Shown here: positions 37,282-46,392 of the stretch, piece by piece
Layout: each line of letters begins with the position of its first letter
How positions within the stretch are numbered: position 1 is the stretch's first letter
Assembly: GCA_913020435.1 (NCBI GenBank)
Contig: CAJVZZ010000001.1
Span: 197,827 to 261,826, forward strand
Reading direction: 5' to 3'
Origin: an uncultured Flavobacteriales bacterium
GTDB taxonomy: Bacteria; Bacteroidota; Bacteroidia; Flavobacteriales_G; Salibacteraceae
Length of the DNA: 64,000 nucleotides
Notes under the pieces: generated by a model
The model's database searches: none
Seen by the model: only the letters and a program-made list of their open reading frames with translations
What the model was told of the DNA's origin: nothing
Made by a program: the position numbers and the translations under genes

Positions 37282-38568
37282 ATGAACGAGATTAATAATA
37301 TTCCAGCTAGCAACCAACGAAAAAGAATTGTGATAGTAGGAGCAGGCTTCGCTGGAATAAAATTGGTATTGTCGCTTTCGGCGAAACACTTTCAAGTAAT
37401 TCTGCTGGACAAAAACAATTACCACCAATTTCAACCTTTATTTTATCAAGTTGCAACTGCTGGTCTAGAACCCAGTTCCATCTCTTTTCCTATTCGTAAA
37501 ATTTTGCAGAAAAGGAAGAATGTTCATTTTAGAGTAGCCAGTCTTCAACACGTAAATTGGGAATCAAAGTCAATTGAAACAGATATAGGCTCTATTGAGT
37601 ACGATGATTTAGTATTGTCTCTAGGAGGAACCACCAACTTTTTTGGAAACCCGAATTTGGAAAAATACGCAGTGCCAATGAAATCGGTTTCAGAGGCATT
37701 GTACCTTAGAAACGCAGTACTTGAGAATTATGAGCAAGCGTTAAATACCTCAGATCCTACAGAGCAAGAAGCGCTAATGAATATCGTTATCACAGGCGGA
37801 GGTCCGACAGGAGTAGAATTGTCTGGTGCCTTAGCTGAAATGCGCAAGTTTGTATTGCCGAAAGATTATCCAGAACTCGATTTTACTAAAATGACGATTT
37901 CCTTGTTGGAAGGCTCTCCACGTTTGTTGAATGGAATGTCTGATTATGCGGGGAGACAAAGTCTAAGTTATTTGAAGAAACTTGGAGTTGAGGTGCGTCT
38001 AAATTGTTTGGTTGAAGACTTTGATGGAACTACCGTTTCGCTTAAAGGTGGAGAAAAAATGTCTTCTAAAACCTTGCTTTGGGCAGCAGGAATTAAAGCC
38101 AATTCAGTAAAAGGCTTTTCTGAGGATACTATAGGTCCTGCAGGTAGAATATTGGTTAATGAATTTTCCCAAACTAAATTTTCAGACTCCGTTTATGTAA
38201 TCGGAGATCAGGCTTTAATGATTACCGCTGAAAACCCTAAAGGAGATCCACAAGTGGCACAAGTGGCGATTCAGCAAGCACAGAATGTTGCCAAAAACTT
38301 GAATAACCTGCGATTAAAAAAACAACTCAAAGCTTTTAAGTATTTCGATAAAGGTTCTATGGCTACTGTAGGTAGAAACTTAGCAGTAGCCGATTTAGCT
38401 GTGGGAAGTCTTAAAGGCCACATAGCTTGGTTGATGTGGTTGTTTGTCCATTTGATGGCCATCTTAGGTACCAAAAACAAAGTATTTGTATTCTTGAATT
38501 GGATATGGAGTTACATTACTTATGATCAGTCGTTACGACTAATGATAAAGCCAAGAGAAAAGAAATAA
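37282..38568 (+). CDS. ndh: Type II NADH dehydrogenase (NDH-2, 428 aa)
   Basis: Two Rossmann motifs are visible: FAD-binding VIVGAGFAGIKL near residue 18 and NADH-binding VITGGGPTGVELSGALAEM near 170. The family motif NYHQFQPLFYQVATAGL lies near 52, and VYVIGDQA near 310 binds FAD. The C-terminal segment IAWLMWLFVHLMAILGTKNK is amphipathic or hydrophobic and anchors the enzyme to the inner membrane. NDH-2 passes electrons from NADH to quinone without pumping protons. A weak -7-like element TAATATTG (37252-37259) overlaps the stop of the decayed fragment just upstream. Confidence 0.92.
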   Translation: MNEINNIPASNQRKRIVIVGAGFAGIKLVLSLSAKHFQVILLDKNNYHQFQPLFYQVATAGLEPSSISFPIRKILQKRKNVHFRVASLQHVNWESKSIETDIGSIEYDDLVLSLGGTTNFFGNPNLEKYAVPMKSVSEALYLRNAVLENYEQALNTSDPTEQEALMNIVITGGGPTGVELSGALAEMRKFVLPKDYPELDFTKMTISLLEGSPRLLNGMSDYAGRQSLSYLKKLGVEVRLNCLVEDFDGTTVSLKGGEKMSSKTLLWAAGIKANSVKGFSEDTIGPAGRILVNEFSQTKFSDSVYVIGDQALMITAENPKGDPQVAQVAIQQAQNVAKNLNNLRLKKQLKAFKYFDKGSMATVGRNLAVADLAVGSLKGHIAWLMWLFVHLMAILGTKNKVFVFLNWIWSYITYDQSLRLMIKPREKK

Positions 38569-38700
38569 GTTATAGAATCAGTTTTTTTGAGTCTAAACAA
38601 TGCTACAGTTTCAATATTAGATTAACACGGTTTCACTAAACGCTTTGTCTATCACCTGAAACAAGTTTAGGGTGTTCGTTGAATATTAAGCAGTACTTCT

Positions 38701-38708
38701 TAATTTCG
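38701..38708 (+). promoter_or_regulatory. -7 promoter-like element TAATTTCG before the bestrophin gene, leaderless
   Basis: TAATTTCG-AATC-ATG puts a one-mismatch TAnnTTTG four bases before the start codon, the same spacing as at 9908 and 15399. Confidence 0.4.
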
Positions 38709-38712
38709 AATC

Positions 38713-39624
38713 ATGATCATTCAATTCTCTACCAATAGATTTCAACGCTTCATTGGAATTATACGATACAACTATAAAGCGATACTAATTTTTCTGTCGA
38801 TCGATTTTGCCGTATTCTATCTGTACAAGTACTTAGATGTGAATCTTCATATGCCAGCGGTACCTATTAGTATTCTGGGTGGTGCATTAGCGATATTCTT
38901 AGGTTTTAGAAACAATTCAGCTTACGATAGGTGGTGGGAAGCAAGAAAAATTTGGGGAGGAATAGTAAACGTAAGTCGTTCCTTTTCGTTTGAACTTATT
39001 GCGCTAATTCATAAAAATGCAGATAGCCGAAAAATTATCTATCGGCATTTGGCTTGGTTGAATTCTGTTAAGTTACAGCTTAGAAAACAGTCCGATACCT
39101 CAGAAATAGAACAATATTTATCTGTTGAAGAATACAATCAAACCAAAGAATGGGCGAATCCGGCTACTCAATTTTTACGGATTCAAGCGGAGGAAATTGG
39201 TAAAATGAAAAAAGAAGGCCGTATTTCAGATATTGAGCAAAAGCAAGTTATAGAATCCTTGAAAACTATGATGGATTTGCAGGGAATGGCTGAGCGTATT
39301 AAAGGAACAGTGTTTCCTTATTACTACGTTTATTTTACGCAGGTATTCCTTTGGGTTTTCATCCTTCTATTGCCTTGTATTTTGGTTGAAGACATGGGTT
39401 GGTCTGCTATTCCAATGGCAATGGGTATATCTTTTGTGTTTTATATTCTAGATAAATCAGGGCACATAACTGAAGACCCGTTCGAGAATAGAGCAGCCGA
39501 TACTCCTATGTCTGCTATTTGTCGAATTATAGAAATAGACGTTAAGCAAATGTTGGGAGAGTCCAATATTCCTGAAAAGATGCCTACCGAGTTTACCGAT
39601 TATAATGTAGAGTTTTTGAAGTAA
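38713..39624 (+). CDS. Bestrophin-family chloride channel-like membrane protein (303 aa)
   Basis: Matches the bacterial bestrophin family (UPF0187) across its length. It has two N-terminal TM helices, the signature LGFRNNSAYDRWWEARKIWG near residue 65-85 and GGIVNVSRSF. Two more hydrophobic helices lie at about 212-250, and HITEDPFENRAADTPM near 256-272 is the C-terminal conserved block. Bacterial homologues form pentameric ion channels that conduct cations or anions depending on the protein. It is co-directional with ndh but about 145 bp away. Confidence 0.9.
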   Translation: MIIQFSTNRFQRFIGIIRYNYKAILIFLSIDFAVFYLYKYLDVNLHMPAVPISILGGALAIFLGFRNNSAYDRWWEARKIWGGIVNVSRSFSFELIALIHKNADSRKIIYRHLAWLNSVKLQLRKQSDTSEIEQYLSVEEYNQTKEWANPATQFLRIQAEEIGKMKKEGRISDIEQKQVIESLKTMMDLQGMAERIKGTVFPYYYVYFTQVFLWVFILLLPCILVEDMGWSAIPMAMGISFVFYILDKSGHITEDPFENRAADTPMSAICRIIEIDVKQMLGESNIPEKMPTEFTDYNVEFLK

Positions 39625-39726
39625 TGTGCATTAGTAGAGTTTGATTGCAGTTATTTACTTAAAATTGTTTTATCCAAATTAAAAATACTTGATAATTCTG
39701 CTGTCATCGATAATAACTTAAAAATT

Positions 39727-40170
39727 ATAATTACGAAAATAAAAATTCTGGTCCTTTTTATTCTAACATCTGTATCTGTAAACGCTCAGATTATGGAGAA
39801 GAACAAAGCAGAAAATAAAAATGCAGTTCTTGAAGGTTTTACTGGTCAAGCGGCAGGTTTTGATGCAGATGGCCACAGACGGGCAGATGCTTTTTCAACC
39901 AGTAATCCCGGTCGAGTAGTTGTCCTAAATATCCATTGCGGCTTTTATGCTACTGGAACTCTAAATTATAATGTTACAGTAGACTCAAACAATTATGGAA
40001 ATACGCTGTATCAGCACCCCGATGTTGATTTAAGAGGTTTTCCAGGAGCCACTATCAATCGTAGATTGTTTTCAGGAACTACTCAAGGAACAGGTACTGC
40101 TCAAGACAGAGGAACTTGGGTCAGTTTTAGTATCAAATTTAATATTACTTGTACTAATTCAACTCCGTAA
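39727..40170 (+). CDS. Small exported protein with no standard start codon (about 147 aa)
   Basis: The first ATG in frame is at 39793, but the frame upstream codes for a convincing signal peptide, ITKIKILVLFILTSVSVNAQ, that would be lost from that start. The only candidates ahead of it are ATT (39724), ATA (39727) and ATT (39730). ATA at 39727 is one base from ATG, so the start codon may have been lost by mutation, or a rare start is used. The mature part (FTGQAAGFDADGHRRADAFS, then RGFPGATINRRLFSGT) is not recognised. A sequencing error is also possible. Confidence 0.5.
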   Translation: MITKIKILVLFILTSVSVNAQIMEKNKAENKNAVLEGFTGQAAGFDADGHRRADAFSTSNPGRVVVLNIHCGFYATGTLNYNVTVDSNNYGNTLYQHPDVDLRGFPGATINRRLFSGTTQGTGTAQDRGTWVSFSIKFNITCTNSTP

Positions 40171-40368
40171 CTTAGCATAAACCCTCTGTATGTTTTAGGC
40201 TCAAAGGCTGAGTTGATTTAATTTCCATTTTTTTTATCCATATAACGCTTACAGCCCTCTTTAATATTGGATAATGCAGTTATCCGTTTAAAAATGTATA
40301 AACGCTTATAATCGACTATAAGTGCTTAATAAAATGGATAAAATTTATAGCAGCGCTTAAAAATAAAA

Positions 40369-40398
40369 AAGCCCTTATGGATCTCTCCATAAGGGCTT
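40369..40398 (-). terminator. Rho-independent terminator of the ftsK-lolA operon
   Basis: A 13-bp perfect stem AAGCCCTTATGGA / TCCATAAGGGCTT with a four-base loop, followed on the minus strand by T-rich sequence. It lies 27 bp after the lolA stop. Confidence 0.88.
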
Positions 40399-40424
40399 CA
40401 AATAGTTGTCTGTTCTTTTAGAAC

Positions 40425-41087
40425 TTACCTCAAGTCTATTTCTTCTACTCCTGCTGGTGTTTTAAAATCAAACTTAGTATCTGCGTATGCATTATTGCCA
40501 ATAAAATCTTTGATCGTATAAATAAAAGTATTTCCGTCTTTAGACTTTATTTCAATACTGTGTATTTGATTTTTAGTCTTATCCACATTAAGAATCACCG
40601 TATGAAAAGGTTTTTCAGAAGGATCTAATGGGTACATCCTAATAACGTTCACTGCAGTTCCCGCAATAGTTTTATCATCGTCTTTTACATATTTAAATCC
40701 TGTTTCATACATGGTAAATATAGTAGTAGGATTTAGCATAGACTCTTCGTCGTCTTCATCCACTTCAGATATTTGAACTTCCTTTACATCCTTTAAATAG
40801 GTCCAAACTAAAGTTCCATTACTTATAATTTGTTGTTCACCAACATCAACGATATACTTGTCATTTTTAAGGATAATCGATCCCGATTGAGTATCGTTTA
40901 AACCCTCAGCCTCATTTACCAACTTAAAATCAAAGTTGGCAGTAATTGTTGTAAAGGTTTTAGTTTTAGCCGACAGTTTATCTAGAATTTTTTTGGCTGC
41001 CGGGTCCTTTGGAATCAAATCGCTGCTTTGAGCATTTGCAAAAGTAGAGAGTCCAAAAAGGGCTAAAGTAAGTGTTAAGTATTTCAT
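40425..41087 (-). CDS. lolA: LolA-like outer-membrane lipoprotein carrier protein (220 aa)
   Basis: A signal peptide (MKYLTLTLALFGLSTFANAQ) is followed by a LolA fold: AKKILDKLSAKTKTFTTITA, then ANFDFKL, GSIILKNDKYIVDVGEQQII and NGTLVWTYL. LolA carries lipoproteins across the periplasm to the outer membrane through a hydrophobic cavity. Its position 11 bp downstream of ftsK is the usual arrangement in Bacteroidota and supports the call. A strong terminator ends the operon. Confidence 0.85.
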   Translation of the reverse strand: MKYLTLTLALFGLSTFANAQSSDLIPKDPAAKKILDKLSAKTKTFTTITANFDFKLVNEAEGLNDTQSGSIILKNDKYIVDVGEQQIISNGTLVWTYLKDVKEVQISEVDEDDEESMLNPTTIFTMYETGFKYVKDDDKTIAGTAVNVIRMYPLDPSEKPFHTVILNVDKTKNQIHSIEIKSKDGNTFIYTIKDFIGNNAYADTKFDFKTPAGVEEIDLR

Positions 41088-41098
41088 TTCTAATAGTT

Positions 41099-43639
41099 TT
41101 AAATATCTTCTTTACCCCTATTCAATAACTGTTCCAAAGAAAGCTCATCAGGTATCAAAACCTCACGTGCTTTGGAGCCTTTGAAGGGGCCTATAATTCC
41201 AGCTGATTCCAATTGATCTACTATACGACCAGCACGGTTGTAACCAAGTTTTAATTTACGTTGTAACAAGGAAGCAGAGCCTTGTTGGTGCATTACAATC
41301 ACTCGGGCAGCGTCTTCAAATAATATGTCTCTATCTTCATCTTCTAAGGTCGCTTGACTTCCTTCTGTATCTCCCACGAATTCGGGCAGTATAAGTGCGT
41401 CAGGATATCCTTGTTGGTTTCCAATAAAGTTCGTAATTTCTTCTACTTCCGGAGTGTCTACAAATGCACATTGAATACGAATCAAATCGTTTCCATTGCT
41501 AAAAAGCATATCACCACGACCTATTAACTGATCGGCGCCACCAGCGTCCAAAATCGTTCTAGAGTCAATTTTAGCCGTAACTCTAAAGGCTATTCGACAA
41601 GGAAAATTTGCTTTAATAGTACCTGTAATAATGTTGACCGAAGGTCTTTGGGTAGCAATAATCAAATGAATGCCAATAGCACGTGCCAATTGAGCCAAAC
41701 GCGCAATAGGAGTTTCAACTTCCTTACCAGCAGTCATAATAAGATCGGCAAACTCATCAACTACAACCACAATATAAGGCAAGTATTTGTGACCGTTTTC
41801 TGGATTCAGTTTACGCTCAACAAATTTCTTATTGTACTCTTTTAGGTTACGACATTGAGCTTCTTTGAGCATTTCGTAACGGTTGTCCATTTCAACACAA
41901 AGACTATTTAAGGTAGCAACAACTTTCGATGTATCTGTAATAATGGCCTCTTCTTCACCCGGCAGTTTTGCTAAGAAATGACGCTCTATTTTGTTGAATA
42001 AGGTAAGCTCCACTTTCTTAGGATCTACCAATACAAACTTTACTTGAGAGGGGTGTTTTTTGTAGAGTATAGAAACCAACACAGCATTTAATCCTACCGA
42101 TTTTCCTTGACCAGTTGCGCCCGCCATAAGTAAGTGAGGCATTTTAGTTAAGTCGGTTACAAAGGTTTCGTTGCTAATTGTTTTACCTAAGGCTAGGGGC
42201 AATTCCATTTTAGAACTCTGGAATTTTTCACTGGCAATAACTGCCTTCATAGAAACTATCCCAGGGTTTTGATTTGGTACCTCAATACCAATAGTTCCAC
42301 GGCCAGGAATTGGGGCAATAATCCGAATACCAAGCGCGGCTAAACTTAGGGCGATATCATCCTCCAAGTTTTTTATCTTGGAGATACGAACTCCGGGAGC
42401 AGGGACTATTTCGTACAACGTAACGGTTGGTCCTATAGTAGCACTTATCTTATCAATCGCAATTTTGTAATTACTCAAAGTATTTACAATTTTGTTTTTG
42501 TTGGCCTCCAGTTCTTCGCGGTTTACCTCAATCTCTCCATCGCCATGATTCGCAAGTAAATTTATACCTGGAAACTTATATTTAGATAAGTCTAAGGTTG
42601 GATCATATTCACCGTGCTCTTTTAGCAATTTATTTACATCACGCTCAGATAGTGTTTCTTCTGTATTTTCAGCAACGGCGAGCTCCATTCCCAAATCATC
42701 GTCTTCACTTTCTGCACTTTCTTCAGTTATTTCTAATTCATCACTCGCAGCATGAGCTATTTCTTCAATGGGTGCTTGCACTTCCATTTGCAAACCATTG
42801 GATTCAGTTTCTGTTGCACTTTTTTCTGCTTTCTCTTCGTTATAAAAAAGTTCAGTAGTTGCAATCGAATTATTGGCTGGGTCTGAGGATTCTGCTAATT
42901 CCTTCTCTAAGTTATCTGCATTGATGTTCTCGAATTCAGTGTTCACCAAGTTGCTAACCTCTTTTTCTGTTGCTGGTTCTTCGTGGTTATAATTGGGAAT
43001 AATTTTTAGCATTAATCGCTTCATCATTGCCCATGTTTTGCGAAGAGAGAAATTGAAGGAAACAATAAAATAGATAACTAAAGCAAAAAACAAAAAGAGT
43101 ATAGTTCCAGCTGAACCAATTACGCTTTGCAGCCATTCATTCATATAATATCCACTTGCTCCTCCAGCGAATAAATAATCAGAGTCGATGAAGTAGGAGA
43201 GGGAAGCACTTGTCCAAATGATTATGAAAAGAGTATTTTTTATAGTCCTTGTCAATGGCATTAGACTAATATTCAGCCAAGTTTTTACACCTAATAAAAA
43301 CAGAATAGCCACTATAAGAAAGGATGCTACTCCAAAACTTTCATTGATAAACAATTGCGAAGTAATTGCTCCAATTTTACCTAACCAGTTCGCAACTTCA
43401 ATATCAGGATTAACCAGTAATTTACTCCAAGAGCCGAACAATAAGTCCTGATCACTTTTCCATGTAAATAGAAAAGAGATAAAAGCAATTAAAAGATAAA
43501 ATGAACTGAGGATAAGTATAAGCCCAGTGATAGTTCTGAACTTTTCGTTTGAAAGCATTCGGCTAATTGGAGGTAAAGGGTTAAGCCTTTTTAATAAGCC
43601 CCCTTTTTTAACTGAATTTTCCTTTTGTTTCTTGGCCAT
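41099..43639 (-). CDS. ftsK: DNA translocase FtsK/SpoIIIE (846 aa)
   Basis: About four or five N-terminal TM helices (about 35-200) anchor the protein at the septum. An acidic, low-complexity linker of about 150 residues follows (about 215-340). The motor domain has Walker A GATGQGKSVGLNAVL near residue 510, Walker B IVVVVDEFADLIM near 625, and ATQRPSVNIITGTIKANFPC. The C-terminal gamma winged helix (SLLQRKLKLGYNRAGRIVDQ) reads polar DNA motifs that direct translocation to dif for chromosome dimer resolution. lolA follows in the same operon. Confidence 0.95.
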   Translation of the reverse strand: MAKKQKENSVKKGGLLKRLNPLPPISRMLSNEKFRTITGLILILSSFYLLIAFISFLFTWKSDQDLLFGSWSKLLVNPDIEVANWLGKIGAITSQLFINESFGVASFLIVAILFLLGVKTWLNISLMPLTRTIKNTLFIIIWTSASLSYFIDSDYLFAGGASGYYMNEWLQSVIGSAGTILFLFFALVIYFIVSFNFSLRKTWAMMKRLMLKIIPNYNHEEPATEKEVSNLVNTEFENINADNLEKELAESSDPANNSIATTELFYNEEKAEKSATETESNGLQMEVQAPIEEIAHAASDELEITEESAESEDDDLGMELAVAENTEETLSERDVNKLLKEHGEYDPTLDLSKYKFPGINLLANHGDGEIEVNREELEANKNKIVNTLSNYKIAIDKISATIGPTVTLYEIVPAPGVRISKIKNLEDDIALSLAALGIRIIAPIPGRGTIGIEVPNQNPGIVSMKAVIASEKFQSSKMELPLALGKTISNETFVTDLTKMPHLLMAGATGQGKSVGLNAVLVSILYKKHPSQVKFVLVDPKKVELTLFNKIERHFLAKLPGEEEAIITDTSKVVATLNSLCVEMDNRYEMLKEAQCRNLKEYNKKFVERKLNPENGHKYLPYIVVVVDEFADLIMTAGKEVETPIARLAQLARAIGIHLIIATQRPSVNIITGTIKANFPCRIAFRVTAKIDSRTILDAGGADQLIGRGDMLFSNGNDLIRIQCAFVDTPEVEEITNFIGNQQGYPDALILPEFVGDTEGSQATLEDEDRDILFEDAARVIVMHQQGSASLLQRKLKLGYNRAGRIVDQLESAGIIGPFKGSKAREVLIPDELSLEQLLNRGKEDI

Positions 43640-43742
43640 TTAAGCACTTTCCGTAAGTCTCAAAAATAACAATTAAGCACGCCTTTAACCCCATAAACGT
43701 TGGGATTGCAATGGTATTTATAAACAAGGAAACGTTTACAAT

Positions 43743-44465
43743 TTAGTAGTCAAAGCTCATGAAAGCTTCTTTCATTTTTCGAGTCAAGGTTTTGTTGGAC
43801 ACAATATTAAAATCCAGAGGAACTTTAAATTGATCGAGACTAATTGAATCACTCTCCACAGAGCTTACCGTCATTTTTAAAACCAATCCTTGTTGTTGGA
43901 CTTGATATTCCATGAGCACTCCTGGTATCAAAGGGAACGGGGAACACCAATTCGAGTTTTTTAATTTTATTTGATTGGTGTGCCAAATGATATAATCAGG
44001 AACAACATTGTTGTAGAAAATAACTTTTGTTGCAGTACAATTTATGCCAGCTATTGATCGAGTTGAATCTAAATCTTCTAGGCGATAACTCGGGAAATCG
44101 ACATGAAAACGCTTCACGCCTCTCTCAGTAAATCTAGAAACATACTTAGAACTGATTATCTTCATGAAATAATCCATCGTTTTTTCTTCGTTGTTTGAAA
44201 TAAAGCCTGCTGCAAATAATCCCATTCCTCCAATAGACTCCGCTTTGTACTGATTACCTCGAAAGATTAACGTCATTTCTTTTGGTAGTAAACTTAGACC
44301 GATATCATTAGAATCAAGATACGGATAAGAAATCTTGTAAATAATCTGGCCTTGTTCTAGCACAGGTACACCACTATCACCTGTAATTGATGAACAGCTT
44401 GACATAAGCATTCCACCAAATGCAGTTAGAATAATGTTGAAGTAATATTTAGGTATGATAGTCAA
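43743..44465 (-). CDS. Putative lipoprotein of unknown function (240 aa)
   Basis: A hydrophobic N-terminus with MLMSSCSS gives a lipobox-like site at about residue 24. The mature protein is beta-rich (GQIIYKISYPYLDSNDIG) and contains SIAGINCTATKVIFY, similar in style to DUF4412/GLPGLI-type exported proteins that I cannot assign firmly. The start appears to be TTG at 44465: no ATG lies upstream in frame, and the internal ATGs would remove the signal. It is divergent from argS. Confidence 0.6.
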   Translation of the reverse strand: MTIIPKYYFNIILTAFGGMLMSSCSSITGDSGVPVLEQGQIIYKISYPYLDSNDIGLSLLPKEMTLIFRGNQYKAESIGGMGLFAAGFISNNEEKTMDYFMKIISSKYVSRFTERGVKRFHVDFPSYRLEDLDSTRSIAGINCTATKVIFYNNVVPDYIIWHTNQIKLKNSNWCSPFPLIPGVLMEYQVQQQGLVLKMTVSSVESDSISLDQFKVPLDFNIVSNKTLTRKMKEAFMSFDY

Positions 44466-44577
44466 TAAATAAATTAGCAGTAAAAATATATTTTAAAACT
44501 GAATTTGATTCCAATAATTGCATTTATATGCCAATAACGCAGTCTTTTTTTTAGTCTGGTGAGTTTAAAGACATGTA

Positions 44578-44585
44578 TACTTTTG
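44578..44585 (+). promoter_or_regulatory. -7 promoter element TACTTTTG for argS
   Basis: Exact TAnnTTTG match, 21 nt before the chosen ATG at 44607. It excludes the earlier in-frame start at 44559. Confidence 0.6.
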
Positions 44586-44606
44586 CACCTCATTATTTAT
44601 AAAGCT

Positions 44607-46379
44607 ATGATTAAGGGAATAGAGCAATTGGTTTCAAAGGTTTTTCAAGAGCAATATGGCGAAGCTCCAATTGCTGAATCCATCCAAATTCAAGAAACTA
44701 GAAAGGATTTTGAAGGTGATTTTACCATTGTTGTATTTCCATTAGTACGCATAGCAAAGAGAAAACCAGAGGAGGTTGCAGAAACTCTGGGAAATCTTTT
44801 GGTAAATAATGTGCTTGAAATTGAAAAATTCAATGTCGTGAAGGGCTTTTTGAATATCTCCTTGACTTCTTCTTTTTGGACGAATTGGTTGAGCAATCTG
44901 TCTTCTATTAATTCTAGGCTTCCGAAAGCTGAAAGTCGCGGAGAGTTAATGGTTGAATATTCATCTCCAAATACCAATAAACCTTTACATCTTGGGCATA
45001 TTCGAAACAATTTGTTGGGATACTCGGTAAGTGAAATTCTAAAATCAGCGGGATATAAGGTGTACAAAACACAAATCGTAAACGATAGAGGAATTCACAT
45101 TTGTAAATCCATGATTGCTTGGGAAAAATTTGGAAACGGAGAAACTCCTGAATCTTCTGGATTAAAAGGAGATAAACTAGTGGGTAAGTATTACGTGGCA
45201 TTCGATAAAGCTTACAAAGCTGAAATATTAGAACTGACCGCAAGCGGAAAAACTGAAGAAGAAGCAAAAAAGGAAGCTCCAATTATTCAAGAAGCTCAGG
45301 CTATGCTCATGAAGTGGGAAGGTGGAGATGAAAAAGTTACCCAGCTTTGGGAAACCATGAATGCTTGGGTTTATGCAGGTTTTGATAAAACATACGCTAG
45401 ATTGGGTGTCGATTTCGACAAATTATATTACGAATCGAATACCTACCTATACGGTAAGGATAAAGTAACGGATAATATTGAAAATGGAATTTTCTATAAA
45501 AAAGAAGATGGTTCTGTTTGGTGTGATTTGACGAATGATGGTTTGGATAATAAGCTGGTTATCCGGGCAGATGGAACTACGGTTTATATGACACAAGATA
45601 TCGGCACTGCATTGTTGCGTTTAGAGGATTTTCCGAAAATCAAACAACTAATTTATACTGTAGGAAACGAACAGGATTATCATTTTAAAGTGTTGTTTAA
45701 GATTTTAGAAAAGCTAGGTTACTCTTGGGCTTCCAATTGTTACCATTTGTCATACGGAATGGTGGACTTGCCAACTGGAAAAATGAAATCTAGAGAAGGT
45801 ACAGTCGTTGATGCCGATGATTTGATGGAAGAAATGAGTCAGAAGGCCAAGGAAATAACTACCGATTTGGGAAAACTGGAAGATCTGGAAGAAACCGAAA
45901 AAGAAGTGTTGTATAATTCGATTGGAATGGCTGCACTCAAATATTTTATGCTCAAGGTTGATCCCAAGAAGAAAATGTTATTCAATCCCGAAGAATCGAT
46001 TGATTTTAATGGGAATACAGGGCCCTTTATTCAATATACCCATGCTAGAATTCAGGCTATATTAAGAAGAGGAAAAGAACGTAAATCGGTACCCTTTGAT
46101 GAATTTGAATTGGAGGAAAAAGAAAAATCTGTGCTGCGTTTGGTTAAAAAATTACCTGAAATTATTGAAGAGTCTGCCGTTAATTATAGTCCAGCAGTGC
46201 TTTGTAATTATTTATATGACTTGGTCAAGGCATACAATTCATTTTATCAGTCCATGCCAATTTTTGATGACGAAAACGCAGGTCAAGAAAGTTTTAGAAT
46301 TGAATTAACTAAACAAGCTGGAGAAACGATTGGTTTTTGTTTGACCTTATTAGGCATAAATGCTCCAGAGCGCATGTAA
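44607..46379 (+). CDS. argS: Arginyl-tRNA synthetase (590 aa)
   Basis: Class I synthetase with an N-terminal Arg_tRNA_synt_N domain (about 1-85). The HIGH-type motif is PLHLGHIRNN near residue 125 in the context SSPNTNKPLHLGH. The KMSKS-equivalent region appears as GKMKSREGT near 390, a known variant in ArgRS. The C-terminal DALR anticodon domain ends GFCLTLLGINAPERM. It charges tRNA-Arg with arginine. An earlier in-frame start exists at 44559, but it lies upstream of the promoter element, so ATG 44607 is used. Confidence 0.96.
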   Translation: MIKGIEQLVSKVFQEQYGEAPIAESIQIQETRKDFEGDFTIVVFPLVRIAKRKPEEVAETLGNLLVNNVLEIEKFNVVKGFLNISLTSSFWTNWLSNLSSINSRLPKAESRGELMVEYSSPNTNKPLHLGHIRNNLLGYSVSEILKSAGYKVYKTQIVNDRGIHICKSMIAWEKFGNGETPESSGLKGDKLVGKYYVAFDKAYKAEILELTASGKTEEEAKKEAPIIQEAQAMLMKWEGGDEKVTQLWETMNAWVYAGFDKTYARLGVDFDKLYYESNTYLYGKDKVTDNIENGIFYKKEDGSVWCDLTNDGLDNKLVIRADGTTVYMTQDIGTALLRLEDFPKIKQLIYTVGNEQDYHFKVLFKILEKLGYSWASNCYHLSYGMVDLPTGKMKSREGTVVDADDLMEEMSQKAKEITTDLGKLEDLEETEKEVLYNSIGMAALKYFMLKVDPKKKMLFNPEESIDFNGNTGPFIQYTHARIQAILRRGKERKSVPFDEFELEEKEKSVLRLVKKLPEIIEESAVNYSPAVLCNYLYDLVKAYNSFYQSMPIFDDENAGQESFRIELTKQAGETIGFCLTLLGINAPERM

Positions 46380-46392
46380 ATTTCTGTCAGTT

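Noticed and set aside
40171..40368. Recurrent CGCTTA/TTATA motifs between the small exported gene and the lolA terminator
   Set aside because: Short AT-rich similarity without consistent spacing or structure.
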